Source: Actinomycetes bacterium
Lineage (GTDB): Bacteria; Actinomycetota; Acidimicrobiia; Acidimicrobiales; RAAP-2
Reading direction: 5' to 3'
NCBI GenBank assembly: GCA_021801235.1
Contig: JAJYYG010000160.1
Span: 1-64,000 of the forward strand
Length of the DNA stretch: 64,000 nucleotides
In this document: in pieces, positions 34,463-47,616 of the stretch
Position numbering within the stretch: the first letter of the stretch is position 1
Layout of the letters: every line of letters starts with the position of its first letter
Notes under the pieces: generated by a model
The model's database searches: none
Told to the model about the DNA's origin: nothing
What the model saw: only the letters and a program-made list of their open reading frames with translations
Position numbers and translations under genes: made by a program

Positions 34463-37171
34463 ATGGCAGAGCCCTCCCCCGCAGCAGGCGGCCCCGACTC
34501 CTTCGGCGCCCGGTCCGACCTGGTGGTCGGCGACCGGACCTACGAGATCTTCCGGATCGGCGCCCTCGCCGACCGGTTCGACGTGGCGCGCCTCCCCTAC
34601 TCCATCAAGGTGGTGCTCGAGAACCTCCTCCGGCACGAGGACGGGGTGAACGTGCGCGCCGCCGACATCGAGGCCGTCGCCGACTGGGGCCGCCAACCGG
34701 AGCGTCACGGGATCGGCGGCGGGGAGGCGACGGAGATCGCCCTCACCCCTGAACGGGTCCTGATGCAGGACTTCACCGGCGTGCCGGGCGTCGTCGACCT
34801 CGCCGCCATGCGCGATGCCTTGGCCGAGCTCGGTGGCGATCCGGCCCGGGTCAACCCGCTGGTGCCGGTGGAGCTGGTGATCGACCATTCGGTGATCGCC
34901 GAGGTGTCCGGCCGCCCCGACGCCTACGACCGGAACGTGGACATCGAGTACCAGCGGAACATCGAGCGGTACCAGCTGCTGCGGTGGGCGCAGCAGGCCT
35001 TCGACGGGTTCCGGGTGGTGCCCCCCGGCGCCGGCATCTGCCATCAGGTCAACCTCGAGTACCTGTCCCGGGTCGTCTTCGCCACCGACGACGGCCGCGC
35101 CTACTGCGACACCCTGGTCGGCACCGACTCCCACACCACCATGGTCAACGGCCTGGGCGTGCTCGGTTGGGGTGTCGGCGGCATCGAGGCCGAGGCCGCC
35201 ATGCTCGGACAGCCCCTGTCGCTCCTGCTCCCACCGGTGGTCGGGTTCCGCCTGACCGGGCGCCAGCCGGCCGGCACCACCGCCACCGACCTGGTGCTCA
35301 CCATCACCGAGCTGCTGCGCCGGCGAGGCGTGGTCGGCAAGTTCGTCGAGTTCTACGGGCCGGGGTTGGCCGCGGTGCCCCTCGAGAACCGGGCGACCAT
35401 CGGCAACATGTCACCGGAGTACGGAGCCACCTGTGCCATCTTCCCGATCGACGAGGTGACCCTCGACTACCTCCGCTTCACCGGGCGGGACGAGGAGCAC
35501 GTGGCGCTCGTCGAGGCCTACGCCAACGCCCAGGGCATGTTCCACCGCCCCGAGGACGGGGAGCCGGTGTTCTCGGAGACCATCGAGCTCGACCTCGCCA
35601 CCGTGGTCCCGAGCATCGCCGGCCCCTCCCGCCCGCAGGACCGGGTCTCCCTCTCCGGAGCCGGCGAGGCGTTCCGCACCGCGCTCGGACGCGAGAAGCG
35701 CTCCCAGCCGGCCACCCTCGACGACGGCTCCGCGTCGGCGGTCGAGGACGGTGCCGTGGTGGTGGCCGCCATCACCAGCTGCACCAACACCTCCAACCCG
35801 CAGGTGATGGTCGCCGCCGGGCTCCTGGCGAAGAAGGCGGTGGAGCGCGGCCTCCGGCCCAAGCCGTGGGTGAAGACGACACTGGCGCCCGGATCCCGGG
35901 TGGTCATGGACTACCTCGACCGCGCCGGCCTCAGCGGACCCCTGGCCGAGGCCGGCTTCGACCTGGTGGGCTTCGGGTGCACCACCTGCATCGGGAACTC
36001 GGGCCCCCTGCTCCCCGGCGTGTCCGAGGCGGTCCACGAGGGCGACCTCTCGGTGGTGTCCGTACTGTCGGGGAACCGGAACTTCGAGGGACGCATCCAT
36101 CCCGACGTCCGGATGAACTACCTGGCCTCGCCCCCGCTGGTGGTCGCCTACGCCCTGGCGGGCACCATGGACGTCGATCTCGACCGTGACCCGCTGGGCA
36201 CCGACCGGGACGGGAATCCCGTCCACCTGGCCGACCTGTGGCCGACGCCCGAAGAGGTGACCGACGCGATCCGCTCGTCGCTCACGTCTGCGATGTTCCG
36301 CGACCGCTACGCCTCGGTGTTCGACGGGGACGAACGCTGGCAGGGGGTGGAGACGGCCACCGGCGACACCTTCAGCTGGGACGGCGACTCGACCTACGTG
36401 CTGCGGCCCCCGTTCCTCGAAGGCATCACCCCCGACCCCTCCCCGGTCCGCGACCTGGCCGGGGCCCGCGTCCTGGCCGTGCTCGGGGACAGCGTCACCA
36501 CCGACCACATCTCGCCGGCCGGGAACATCGGTCCCTCCACCCCGGCGGGGGCCTACCTGGCCGACCACGGTGTCACCCGGGCCGACTTCAACTCCTACGG
36601 CGCCCGCCGCGGCAATCACGAGGTGATGATGCGGGGAACGTTCGCCAACATCCGCCTCCGCAACCAGCTGGCCCCGGGCACGGAGGGCGGGATGACCCTT
36701 CACCTGCCCGACGGCGAGCAGACCACCATCTTCGACGCGTCGCTCCGCTACGCGGCCGAGGGCGTGCCCCTGGTGGTGCTGGCGGGCAAGGAGTACGGCT
36801 CCGGATCGTCGCGCGACTGGGCCGCCAAGGGGACCGCCCTCCTGGGCGTCCGCGCGGTCATCGCCCAGAGCTACGAGCGGATCCACCGGTCCAACCTCAT
36901 CGGCATGGGGGTGCTCCCGCTCCAGTTCTCCGAAGGCGAGGGCGCGGCCTCGCTCGGTCTCACCGGCCACGAGCAGTTCAGCGTGTCCGGCGTCGAGGTG
37001 CTGAACGCAGGGGAGGTCCCCAAGGAGGTCGCGGTGCGGGCCACCGAGGGCGACCGGGTCGTCGAGTTCTCCGCCCGGCTCCGGATCGACACCCCCATGG
37101 AGGCCGAGTACTACCGCCACGGGGGCATCCTCGCCTACATGCTCCGCCAGATGGCGCGCCCGTCCGCCTGA
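34463..37171 (+). CDS. acnA: Aconitate hydratase A
   Basis: A 902-residue monomeric aconitase interconverting citrate and isocitrate in the TCA cycle. [4Fe-4S] ligands lie in [10 protein letters not shown] and [12 protein letters not shown]. Other marks are [30 protein letters not shown], the swivelling domain with [15 protein letters not shown], and [18 protein letters not shown] 34463 gives a full-length protein. As a cluster enzyme it is sensitive to oxidative damage. It stands alone, in front of the convergent PIN gene. Confidence 0.97.
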   Translation: MAEPSPAAGGPDSFGARSDLVVGDRTYEIFRIGALADRFDVARLPYSIKVVLENLLRHEDGVNVRAADIEAVADWGRQPERHGIGGGEATEIALTPERVLMQDFTGVPGVVDLAAMRDALAELGGDPARVNPLVPVELVIDHSVIAEVSGRPDAYDRNVDIEYQRNIERYQLLRWAQQAFDGFRVVPPGAGICHQVNLEYLSRVVFATDDGRAYCDTLVGTDSHTTMVNGLGVLGWGVGGIEAEAAMLGQPLSLLLPPVVGFRLTGRQPAGTTATDLVLTITELLRRRGVVGKFVEFYGPGLAAVPLENRATIGNMSPEYGATCAIFPIDEVTLDYLRFTGRDEEHVALVEAYANAQGMFHRPEDGEPVFSETIELDLATVVPSIAGPSRPQDRVSLSGAGEAFRTALGREKRSQPATLDDGSASAVEDGAVVVAAITSCTNTSNPQVMVAAGLLAKKAVERGLRPKPWVKTTLAPGSRVVMDYLDRAGLSGPLAEAGFDLVGFGCTTCIGNSGPLLPGVSEAVHEGDLSVVSVLSGNRNFEGRIHPDVRMNYLASPPLVVAYALAGTMDVDLDRDPLGTDRDGNPVHLADLWPTPEEVTDAIRSSLTSAMFRDRYASVFDGDERWQGVETATGDTFSWDGDSTYVLRPPFLEGITPDPSPVRDLAGARVLAVLGDSVTTDHISPAGNIGPSTPAGAYLADHGVTRADFNSYGARRGNHEVMMRGTFANIRLRNQLAPGTEGGMTLHLPDGEQTTIFDASLRYAAEGVPLVVLAGKEYGSGSSRDWAAKGTALLGVRAVIAQSYERIHRSNLIGMGVLPLQFSEGEGAASLGLTGHEQFSVSGVEVLNAGEVPKEVAVRATEGDRVVEFSARLRIDTPMEAEYYRHGGILAYMLRQMARPSA

Positions 37172-37233
37172 CCGGTCCGAAGCGTCCAGGTCGAGCGCTC
37201 CACAACGCCTGACCGGACCGCGGCCGAGCCCCA

Positions 37234-37259
37234 GGCGTCGCGCCGGCCCCGGCGACGCC
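37234..37259. terminator. Strong hairpin between acnA and the convergent PIN gene
   Basis: GGCGTCGC and GCGACGCC pair perfectly (8 bp) around a 10-base loop rich in CCGG. It sits between the two convergent stops and could stall transcription from both sides. No U-tract is present. Confidence 0.45.
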
Positions 37260-37260
37260 G

Positions 37261-37689
37261 TCAGGTGTCGAGAGGATTGGGCCAGGTGAGTCCTCGGAAC
37301 CGGGCGAAGTCGGTGTCGGCACTCACCACGGTCAGGCCGTGCTCGTGGGCGAGAGCGGCGAGCGCGGCATCGCCGACCAGGTTGCCCCGAAGATCGAGAT
37401 CGCACACGAGCCGACCGATGGTGTCCCGGTACCCGCGGCCTGGCTGCGGCACCCACGCGGCGGGAGCGTCGAGCCACTCGGCGACGAAGGACCAGGCGTC
37501 GTCCGCGGCGAACGGGACCGGCAGCGCCCGCGGGTAGGTGACGACGCGCACGAACGCCAGCAACGACTGCCAGGGAAGCCCGATCCGGCGCGAACCGTTC
37601 AACGCCTCCCCGAGCCAGCGTCGGGCGGCGGGGTGCGCCCGGGACCGCTCGTCGACGGCATAGAGCAGGATGCTGGCGTCGACCAGCAT
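37261..37689 (-). CDS. PIN-domain ribonuclease toxin (VapC-like)
   Basis: A 142-residue PIN protein. The acidic site residues appear in MLVDASILLYAVDERS, in GDAALAALAHEHG and in VSADTDFARFRG, the usual D-E-D-D spacing. The sequence resembles the TA-system VapC family that cuts tRNA or rRNA. Its ATG overlaps the antitoxin stop by one base (TGATG). Confidence 0.88.
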   Translation of the reverse strand: MLVDASILLYAVDERSRAHPAARRWLGEALNGSRRIGLPWQSLLAFVRVVTYPRALPVPFAADDAWSFVAEWLDAPAAWVPQPGRGYRDTIGRLVCDLDLRGNLVGDAALAALAHEHGLTVVSADTDFARFRGLTWPNPLDT

Positions 37690-37919
37690 CAGCGAGCAGT
37701 CGGTCCCTCGAGCACCTCGAGCGCATCCGCGACGCTGGACACGTCGGCGCTCAACGCGAGCGGGGCGGTGCGCTGCCGGAACGGTGGCCCGGAGGGCCGG
37801 GCGACCAGGCCCCGCCGGATCAGCTCGTGCACCGCCTCGGACACCCCCAGACGCTGCTCGGTCCGGTGCGTCTCGATGGCACGGGCGGTGTCAGGGTCGA
37901 ACTCCACGGTCGTCCTCAT
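37689..37919 (-). CDS. Ribbon-helix-helix type antitoxin (VapB-like)
   Basis: A 76-residue protein beginning MRTTVEFDPDTARAIETHRT and continuing [15 protein letters not shown], a CopG/RHH-like beta-helix-helix. The C-terminal part (ALSADVSSVADALEVLEG) would wrap the toxin. ATG 37919 starts the beta strand; ATGs at 37925 and 37928 also fit. With the PIN gene it forms a complete toxin-antitoxin operon, likely autorepressed. Confidence 0.82.
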   Translation of the reverse strand: MRTTVEFDPDTARAIETHRTEQRLGVSEAVHELIRRGLVARPSGPPFRQRTAPLALSADVSSVADALEVLEGPTAR

Positions 37920-38176
37920 GCTCATCATTGAGCACGCACGTGCAGAAGAGTCCGCACTCGTGTGCTGTCCTGGAGCTGTGCCGTAGGCGACACGGTGGGG
38001 CACCGGAACGCCGTTCCTACCGGTGTCGGACCCGGAGCGAGCCGCCGGGTCGGGGGCCTCTTCCGCTCCACCTCTTCGACCTCTTCGACGACGACGGAAC
38101 CGGCGTGCCGGAGCTGATGCCGGGATGCCCGGCCGGGTTGTGGCCGGATCGGGGCCATCGACGCCATCGCCGCCGC

Positions 38177-40246
38177 TCACCGGCGGCCAGTGCCCTCCAT
38201 CCAGACGGGGACGTCAGCGGGCAACATCGGCCTGGCGAACAGGAACCCCTGGGCCAGCTCGCAGCGCAGCCGGCGCAGGCGGTCCGCCTGCTCGTGGGTC
38301 TCGATGCCCTCCGCCAGCACGGTGATGCCCAGTCCGTGGCCGAGGGCGACGATGGCCTCGAGGAGCCCCGCGTCGTAGCTGCTGTTGTCGGCATCGCTGA
38401 CGAACGACCGGTCGATCTTGATGAAGTCGGGCCGTAGCAGCGCGAGGTACGAGAACGACGAGTACCCGGTGCCGAAGTCGTCGAGTGCGAAACGGACGCC
38501 CAGTTCGGCCGCCTCCTCGACCAGACGCTGGCTCGATTCGACGTTGCTCAACGCCGCGGTCTCGGTCACCTCGAGGACGAGGCGGTCGCCGGCAACTCCC
38601 GTCCCGGCGAGGAGCGCCTTGACCACGCCGATCAATCCGGGATCGTGCATCTGGCGCGCCGACAGGTTGACCGAGACCCCCAAGGGCAGGTCCGGGCCCA
38701 CCGCGGCGGACCATCGGGCCAGATCATCGAGTGCCGTCGTCATCGCGAACGCTCCGAGCTCGATGATCAGGTCGCTCTGCTCGGCCAGCGGGATGAAGAT
38801 GTCGGGCGACACCCAGCCCCGTTCGGGGTGCCGCCACCGCATCAGGGCCTCGAACCCCACCACACCTCCCTGCAGAAGGTCGACGACCGGCTGGTAGTGC
38901 ATGGCCAGCTCGTTCCGTTGGAGTGCCTGGTGCAGGTCCTGTTCCAGCGCGAACCGGCTCCGCTGCACCTCGTGGAGGGCGCGGCTGAAGATGACGGATC
39001 TCCCCTTCCCCAGGCGCTTGGCCTGGTGCATCGCGCTGTCCGCATCGCGCACGAGGTCGACATGGGACTCCACCTCGCCACCCCTGCACACCACGATGCC
39101 GATGCTGGCCCCGACGGTCAGCCGCGCGTCACCGACGGTGAACGGGTCGCCGAGGACGAGGAGCATCCCGGTGGCGATCTCCTCGGCACCCGACGCTCCG
39201 TCCACATCCTCGGCGAGGTACAGGAACTCGTCACCGCCGAGCCGGCCCAGACCGCTCGGGTCAGGCACGGCGCGGGCCAGGCGGCCCGCCATCGAGAGCA
39301 ACAGCTCGTCGCCCGTCCGGTGGCCCCACGTCTCGTTCACCTGTCCCAGGTTGTCGACATCGAGCAGCATCACCGCTACCGTCCCACCCGACCGGCGTGC
39401 CCGCGACAGCGCCTGGGCCAGGCGATCCTCGAACAGGATCCGGGTCGCCAGCCCGGTCAGCGGGTCGTGGAGGATCTGATGGGAGAGCTTGGACTGGAGC
39501 CGGTGCTCCTCGGTCACGTCCCTGATCGAGACCAGGAAGAGCTCCGGCCCGTCGGGGCCCTTCTGGAGCGCGTCGACCGCAACCTCCGCCCAGATGAGGT
39601 CACCGTCCGCGCGTTCGAAACGCTTCGTGTAGAAGACGCGGTCGACCTCGCCGGAGGAGAGCATCTCGTAGGTGCGGATGGTGGCCGGTCGATCGTCGGG
39701 ATGGGTGAGGTCGAGGATGTCCCGGCCGACGAGGTCGTCGAGCGTCCTGCCGGCCATCCGGCAGCATGCGTCGTTGGCCCGCACGACATGCCTGCCGACG
39801 TCGAGGAGCGCCATCGGTGCCGTGTTGCTCTCGAAGGCCAGCCGGAAGTGCATCTCCGCCTCGGCCAGCGCCTCGGCCACCTGGTGGACGCGGGTGGTGT
39901 CCCGGACCGACACGACGGAGTACGCGGGCTCGCCGGTACCCGACCTCACCAGGGCTTGGGAGATCTCCACCCAGATGACCTGGCCGTCGGGGCGCTCGTA
40001 GCGCTTCTCGAACACCGCGCCCCCGGCCGGAGCGCTCCCGTCGAGCGTCTGGCGGCGGGCCCGGGTCGTCAGCCAGCGGTCGTCGGCATGGGTGAAGTCC
40101 AGCGAGTCGTGGCCGACGACGCCCTCGCGGTCCCGGCCCACCAGGGAGCAGTAGGCGGCGTTCACCTCGAGAATGGTGCCATCCAGGTCAACCAACAACA
40201 TGCCGACCGTGGTGGCGTCGAACGCCGCACGAAGATCCGGCTCCAT
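38177..40246 (-). CDS. PAS-PAS-GGDEF-EAL cyclic-di-GMP enzyme
   Basis: A 689-residue cytoplasmic signalling protein without membrane helices. Two PAS domains come first (AFDATTVGMLLVDLDGTILE and AFESNTAPMALLDVGRHVVR, each closed by a PAC-like strand). The GGDEF domain has LTGLATRILFEDRLAQAL and the intact RLGGDEF. The EAL domain has GFEALMRWRHPERG, ETAALSNVE, LDDFGTGYSSFSYL, FIKIDRSFV and AEGIETHEQ, all catalytic. So both cyclase and phosphodiesterase sites look intact; the PAS signals are unknown. Start ATG 40246; the frame is open upstream. Confidence 0.93.
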   Translation of the reverse strand: MEPDLRAAFDATTVGMLLVDLDGTILEVNAAYCSLVGRDREGVVGHDSLDFTHADDRWLTTRARRQTLDGSAPAGGAVFEKRYERPDGQVIWVEISQALVRSGTGEPAYSVVSVRDTTRVHQVAEALAEAEMHFRLAFESNTAPMALLDVGRHVVRANDACCRMAGRTLDDLVGRDILDLTHPDDRPATIRTYEMLSSGEVDRVFYTKRFERADGDLIWAEVAVDALQKGPDGPELFLVSIRDVTEEHRLQSKLSHQILHDPLTGLATRILFEDRLAQALSRARRSGGTVAVMLLDVDNLGQVNETWGHRTGDELLLSMAGRLARAVPDPSGLGRLGGDEFLYLAEDVDGASGAEEIATGMLLVLGDPFTVGDARLTVGASIGIVVCRGGEVESHVDLVRDADSAMHQAKRLGKGRSVIFSRALHEVQRSRFALEQDLHQALQRNELAMHYQPVVDLLQGGVVGFEALMRWRHPERGWVSPDIFIPLAEQSDLIIELGAFAMTTALDDLARWSAAVGPDLPLGVSVNLSARQMHDPGLIGVVKALLAGTGVAGDRLVLEVTETAALSNVESSQRLVEEAAELGVRFALDDFGTGYSSFSYLALLRPDFIKIDRSFVSDADNSSYDAGLLEAIVALGHGLGITVLAEGIETHEQADRLRRLRCELAQGFLFARPMLPADVPVWMEGTGRR

Positions 40247-40417
40247 CAGGATCGAAGCGTAGCCCTGGCATGCGGGCACCGCCCGGGTCGGGCAGCCGTC
40301 CGCATCCCGACGTGCGAGGGTCGATGGCGGGCGCTGACGCCCTCGGTCCCGGCGACGAGCACCCACGATCGAGCCGGGTCGACGAGTCCTCGGCGCGGGA
40401 GGGACCGGAAACTCCCG

Positions 40418-41155
40418 CTAGGAGGCCAGCGGCAGCACCAACCAGGCGATCAGCACGAAGTGGAGCACCGCCCCCACGATCGTGCAGGCGTGGAACACCT
40501 CGTGGTACCCGAACACTCCGGGCACCGGTGACGGTCGCTTGCGCGCGTAGACCACCGCTCCGACCGAGTAGGCGACGCCGCCTCCGATGAGGAGGGAGAA
40601 CCCGGCCACCCCGAGCGCGTGGAAGAGCTGAGGCGCCACCACCAGCGCCGACCACCCCACCACCACGTAGGGAAGGGCGATGACCCACTTGGGGGCGTCC
40701 AGCCACGCCTGCCGCAGCACGATCCCGATCGCCGCACCGCCCCAGACGATGGCGAGCAGCACCACCCGGGGCCAGCCGTCGAGCGCGATGCCGGCCACCG
40801 CGGTGGTCGTGCCTGCGATGGCCACGAAGATGGTGGAGTGGTCGGCCCGCCGCATGCGGCGGCGTCCCGCCGGTCCCCAGGTACGGCGGTGGAAGAGGGC
40901 GCTCACCCCGAAGAGCAGCGAGAGGGAGACCGCGTAGATCGTCACCACCGCCCGCGCGCCCGCGGTCGGTGCCGCCGCGACCAGCACCCCGCCCGACACC
41001 AGGGACACGAAGAAGGCGACCTCGTGCAGCACACCCCGCAGGCGGGGCTTGGTGGGATCGCCCTCCGGGCCGGCCGGCACCACGCCGACCCGCAACGACT
41101 CCATGGCGTCCTCCGTCGCGCCGTCCGCCGCCCCTTCCTTCGCTCCGTCCTTCAC
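40418..41155 (-). CDS. Hemolysin III / adiponectin-receptor-like membrane protein
   Basis: A 245-residue seven-helix protein of the HlyIII (PAQR) family. Conserved metal-site residues lie in VLHEVAFFVSLV, SALFHRRTW, ADHSTIFVAIAGTTT and GYHEVFHACTIVGAVLHFV. GTG 41155 overlaps the amidotransferase stop (GTGA); ATG 41104 would give a 228-residue form lacking an acidic/basic repeat-like start (KDGAKEGAADGATED). Related proteins are ceramidase-like hydrolases or membrane-stress factors. Confidence 0.87.
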   Translation of the reverse strand: MKDGAKEGAADGATEDAMESLRVGVVPAGPEGDPTKPRLRGVLHEVAFFVSLVSGGVLVAAAPTAGARAVVTIYAVSLSLLFGVSALFHRRTWGPAGRRRMRRADHSTIFVAIAGTTTAVAGIALDGWPRVVLLAIVWGGAAIGIVLRQAWLDAPKWVIALPYVVVGWSALVVAPQLFHALGVAGFSLLIGGGVAYSVGAVVYARKRPSPVPGVFGYHEVFHACTIVGAVLHFVLIAWLVLPLAS

Positions 41156-41985
41156 GCCAGGCCACGCGGAGCGCCGGTCGACGGCGAGCCAGCCACCGCC
41201 ACGAACCGGCGCAGCAGCCGCCGACCGACCGAGGTGACCGCGGCCAGCCGGGGGCCCTCGATCTCCGCCCCGGCCGGCATGAGCGGTCGCCACGTCGCCG
41301 CCAGTTCCTCGTCCACCTCGACGTGGAACTGGAGGCCGTAGACCCGGTCCCGGATCCGGAACGCCTGATGGGCGAAGCTCCGGGTGGCGGCCAGGTGAAC
41401 CGCCCCTTCCGGAAGGGAGAACGTGTCCCGGTGCCAGTGCACGCACGGGATGGTCGGGTCGGCGAGGCCGCCGTACTCGGGCCCGAACACCGGGTCGAGG
41501 CGCCCGGCGGCGGTCAGCATCACCGATCCGAGCCCGACCTCCTCGTGGTCGCCCGTCGTGACCTCGGCGCCGCACGCGGCTGCGAGCTGCTGGGCGCCCA
41601 GGCAGATGCCGAGCACGGGGATCCCGGCGTCGACCGCACGCCGCAGGGCGTCCCGCTCGGCGGCCAGCCAGGGAGACCGGCTGTCGTCGTGGACGCCCAT
41701 CGGGCCGCCCATCACCACCAACCCTCCCATCCGGGACGGGTCCAGCCGTTCCAGCGCCTCGACGGCGGCACCGCCGCCCCGCGCACCTTCGTCCGCGAGG
41801 TCCACAGCGACCAGGTCGAAGGGAAGCCCGGCCTCGCCGAGGGCGTCGGCGACGAGCCCCGGGGGCTCGTGGGGGACGTGACGGACCACCACCCAGGGGT
41901 GACCGCCGGCCGGGCCGGTCACCGGCGCGGGGCGGTGCCGGTCCCCGTCTGACCCGGTCCCCTGCTCACCCGGTCCCCACCACAT
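41152..41985 (-). CDS. Class I glutamine amidotransferase domain protein
   Basis: A 277-residue stand-alone GATase1, similar to GuaA-like or gamma-glutamyl hydrolase-like types. The nucleophile elbow is VLGICLGAQQLAAACG, and the His-Glu pair is in LQFHVEVDEEL. No synthetase domain is present. ATG 41985 overlaps the upstream PIG-L gene by 20 bp; GTG 41922 would avoid this and is equally plausible. The substrate may be a gamma-glutamyl compound; there is no direct evidence. Confidence 0.85.
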   Translation of the reverse strand: MWWGPGEQGTGSDGDRHRPAPVTGPAGGHPWVVVRHVPHEPPGLVADALGEAGLPFDLVAVDLADEGARGGGAAVEALERLDPSRMGGLVVMGGPMGVHDDSRSPWLAAERDALRRAVDAGIPVLGICLGAQQLAAACGAEVTTGDHEEVGLGSVMLTAAGRLDPVFGPEYGGLADPTIPCVHWHRDTFSLPEGAVHLAATRSFAHQAFRIRDRVYGLQFHVEVDEELAATWRPLMPAGAEIEGPRLAAVTSVGRRLLRRFVAVAGSPSTGAPRGLA

Positions 41986-42718
41986 GGAAGGCCTCCGCCA
42001 GCCTGCCCTCGGGGAGGCCGGCCGCCAGGGCGGTCCCCGACATCCAGGACCGGAGCATGTCGTCGAGGTCTCCGCCGTCACCCACCTGGCTGCGGTGGCA
42101 GCGGAGCGCCGCCAACTTCCGGTCGAACCACTCGGTGACGTCGACCGCCCGGTCCGCCCGCTCGGTCGCCATCAACCACAGCTCGGAGACCGTGTGCGGC
42201 TCCAGGCCCTCGGCGAGCAACTCCGGGTGGGCGAACGGATTGCGGGAGTCGGGGTAGACCGCGCACGCCGCCGCCTCGCCGACCGCCAGGTGGTCAGGGT
42301 GGCTGGCGTGGATCCGCGCCCAGTTGCGCTCCGGCGAGGGTGCCACCACCCGTTCGGGCCGGAACCGGCGGATCGCGCGGGAGATCTCGCGCCGGAGCTC
42401 GATGTCGGGCATCACCCGCCCGTCGGGGAAGCCGAGGAAGGTCACCTCGCTCACCCCGACCTCCCGGGCCGCGGCCCGTTGCTCGTCGCGCCGGATGGCC
42501 GCCATCTCGCTGCGGGCCAGCGCGCGGTCCGACCCTCCGGCGTCACCGTCGGTAGCGATGCAGTAGGCCACGTCCACCCCGGCGTTCGTCCATGCGGCCA
42601 CCGACCCCGCAGCGCCGAAGTCGATGTCGTCGGGGTGGGCGACCACCACCAGGATGCGCTCGACGGTCCCGGGTCCCGGATCGACGAGCAGCGGGGCGAC
42701 GGGACGGTGCTCGGCCAC
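41966..42718 (-). CDS. PIG-L family deacetylase
   Basis: A 250-residue zinc hydrolase of the LmbE/PIG-L/MshB family. The zinc motif AHPDDIDFGAAGSVA begins the domain, and HASHPDHLAVGEAA holds the late histidines. EMAAIRRDEQRAAAREVGV and FLGFPDGRV are typical of MshB/Mca-like members, which act on GlcNAc-Ins or mycothiol conjugates; whether this is a mycothiol enzyme is unproven. GTG 42718 lies 23 bp after the helicase stop. Confidence 0.9.
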   Translation of the reverse strand: MAEHRPVAPLLVDPGPGTVERILVVVAHPDDIDFGAAGSVAAWTNAGVDVAYCIATDGDAGGSDRALARSEMAAIRRDEQRAAAREVGVSEVTFLGFPDGRVMPDIELRREISRAIRRFRPERVVAPSPERNWARIHASHPDHLAVGEAAACAVYPDSRNPFAHPELLAEGLEPHTVSELWLMATERADRAVDVTEWFDRKLAALRCHRSQVGDGGDLDDMLRSWMSGTALAAGLPEGRLAEAFHVVGTG

Positions 42719-42741
42719 GGTGGGGGTCCCGTCGGGCCGGT

Positions 42742-44007
42742 TCAGGCCCGGTCCGTCAGCGGGTTCCACCCACTGAGGTCGGCCAGGCGGGAGTCGTTGG
42801 AGAACATCTCGACGATGGGGACCTTGAGCCCGATCCGCTTCTGGATCCGCTCGACCTCGAGCACCTGGTTCCACTGGACGAAAGTCACCACCACGCCGGC
42901 CTCCCCCGCCCGCGCCGTGCGGCCCGATCGGTGCAGGTAGGCCTTGTGGTCCTCCGGCGGATCGAAGTGGATCACCACGTCCACCGCGTCGATGTCGAGA
43001 CCGCGTGCGGCGACGTCGGTGGCCACCAGGGCGGGGAGCTTCCCCTCCGAGAAGTCCTTCAGGGTCCGCTCACGGTTGACCTGGCGGAGGTCGCCGTGGA
43101 TGGCCGCCGCCCGGATCCCTTCCTTCTGGAGCTGCTCCACCAGGCGGTCCGCCCCCCGCTTGGTGCGGACGAAGAGCAGGGTCTTCTGGTTGTGCCGGCA
43201 GATGGTGGCGGCCACCTTCACCCGGTCCATCTGATGGACGGCGAGGAAGCGGTGCTCCATGGCGTCCACGGTGGTGTTGGCCGACGCCACCTCGTGGTGC
43301 ACCGGGTCGGTGAGGTAGCGGCTCACCAGCCGGTCGACCGCCCCGTCGAGCGTGGCCGAGAAGAGGAGGGTCTGATGGTCCCGCTCGAGGCGCCGGAGGA
43401 CCCACTCCACCTGGGGCATGAACCCCATGTCCGCCATCCGGTCGGCCTCGTCGAGCACCAGCGTCTCGATGTCGGCCACCGACAGCTCGCCGCGGTCGCC
43501 CAGGTCGATGAGGCGCCCGGGGGTGGCGATCACCACGTCGACGCCGCGGCGGAGCCTCTTCACCTGGCGCTCGATGTCCGCACCCCCGTACACGGCCACC
43601 GTGCGGAGCCCGGCCGCCTCGGCCAGGGGCTCCAGCACCTCGCTCACCTGCACGGCGAGCTCGCGGGTCGGCACGAGCACCAGGGCGCGGGGACGACCGG
43701 GCTCGGTGGCCTTGGCCGCCATCGTGCGCTGCAGGAGGGGGATACCGAAGGCCAGCGTCTTCCCCGACCCCGTCTTGGCCTTGCCGCACACGTCCCGTCC
43801 GGCAAGGGCATCGGCCACGGTCATCGCCTGGATGGAGAAGGCGGTGGTGATCCCCTGGACAGCCAGGGCCTTCACCAGGGCGGGGTCGACGCCGAGCGAG
43901 TCGAACGTCGGCGCCTCCGACTCGTCGGTCCCCGCATCGTCCTGGACAGCGTCGGGGTCGGCTGCGCCCGCCGGGGCGCGGCCCTCGTGCTCGGTGGTGG
44001 TTGTCAT
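42742..44007 (-). CDS. DEAD-box RNA helicase
   Basis: A 421-residue helicase with all motifs: Q motif (FDSLGVDPALVKALAVQGIT), AKTGSGKT, PTRELA, VLDEAD, SAT, VATDVAARGLDID and HRSGRTARAG. The short tail lacks the basic extension of RhlE/DeaD types. It probably remodels mRNA or ribosome intermediates, perhaps in cold. It is the first gene of an operon with PIG-L, the amidotransferase and HlyIII, with spacing or overlaps under 25 bp. Confidence 0.95.
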   Translation of the reverse strand: MTTTTEHEGRAPAGAADPDAVQDDAGTDESEAPTFDSLGVDPALVKALAVQGITTAFSIQAMTVADALAGRDVCGKAKTGSGKTLAFGIPLLQRTMAAKATEPGRPRALVLVPTRELAVQVSEVLEPLAEAAGLRTVAVYGGADIERQVKRLRRGVDVVIATPGRLIDLGDRGELSVADIETLVLDEADRMADMGFMPQVEWVLRRLERDHQTLLFSATLDGAVDRLVSRYLTDPVHHEVASANTTVDAMEHRFLAVHQMDRVKVAATICRHNQKTLLFVRTKRGADRLVEQLQKEGIRAAAIHGDLRQVNRERTLKDFSEGKLPALVATDVAARGLDIDAVDVVIHFDPPEDHKAYLHRSGRTARAGEAGVVVTFVQWNQVLEVERIQKRIGLKVPIVEMFSNDSRLADLSGWNPLTDRA

Positions 44008-44045
44008 GGGGTGGTGGTTCTCACTCTCGTCAGTTGTTGACGGCC

Positions 44046-44062
44046 GGGCCGACCGTCGGCCC
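44046..44062. promoter_or_regulatory. Dyad GGGCCGAC-C-GTCGGCCC upstream of the helicase gene
   Basis: A perfect 8-bp inverted repeat with a one-base centre, 39 bp before the helicase start on the minus strand. It could be an operator or a 5' UTR hairpin. No regulator is adjacent. Confidence 0.3.
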
Positions 44063-44246
44063 CGTGCGTCTCACGAGGGCACTCGGGCCCGCCCCGGGCC
44101 GGTCGTCCGGCCGGCGACCGCAGGCGAAGACGAGCAGAATGAGGAAGACCCCGGTGGAGGGCGAACCGCCCTGCCACGACCGCCAGTGTAGCGCCCGGCA
44201 CATCCGGATCCGGGTTCATCCCGATCCGGAACTGGTCGACCCGGGG

Positions 44247-47547
<3,301 letters not shown>

Positions 47548-47616
47548 GGTGCCGAGGGTAGCCAACCGTCGGCCGGTGGGCACCACCGCGGCGATCGCCG
47601 TCGCTATGGTGGGCGG

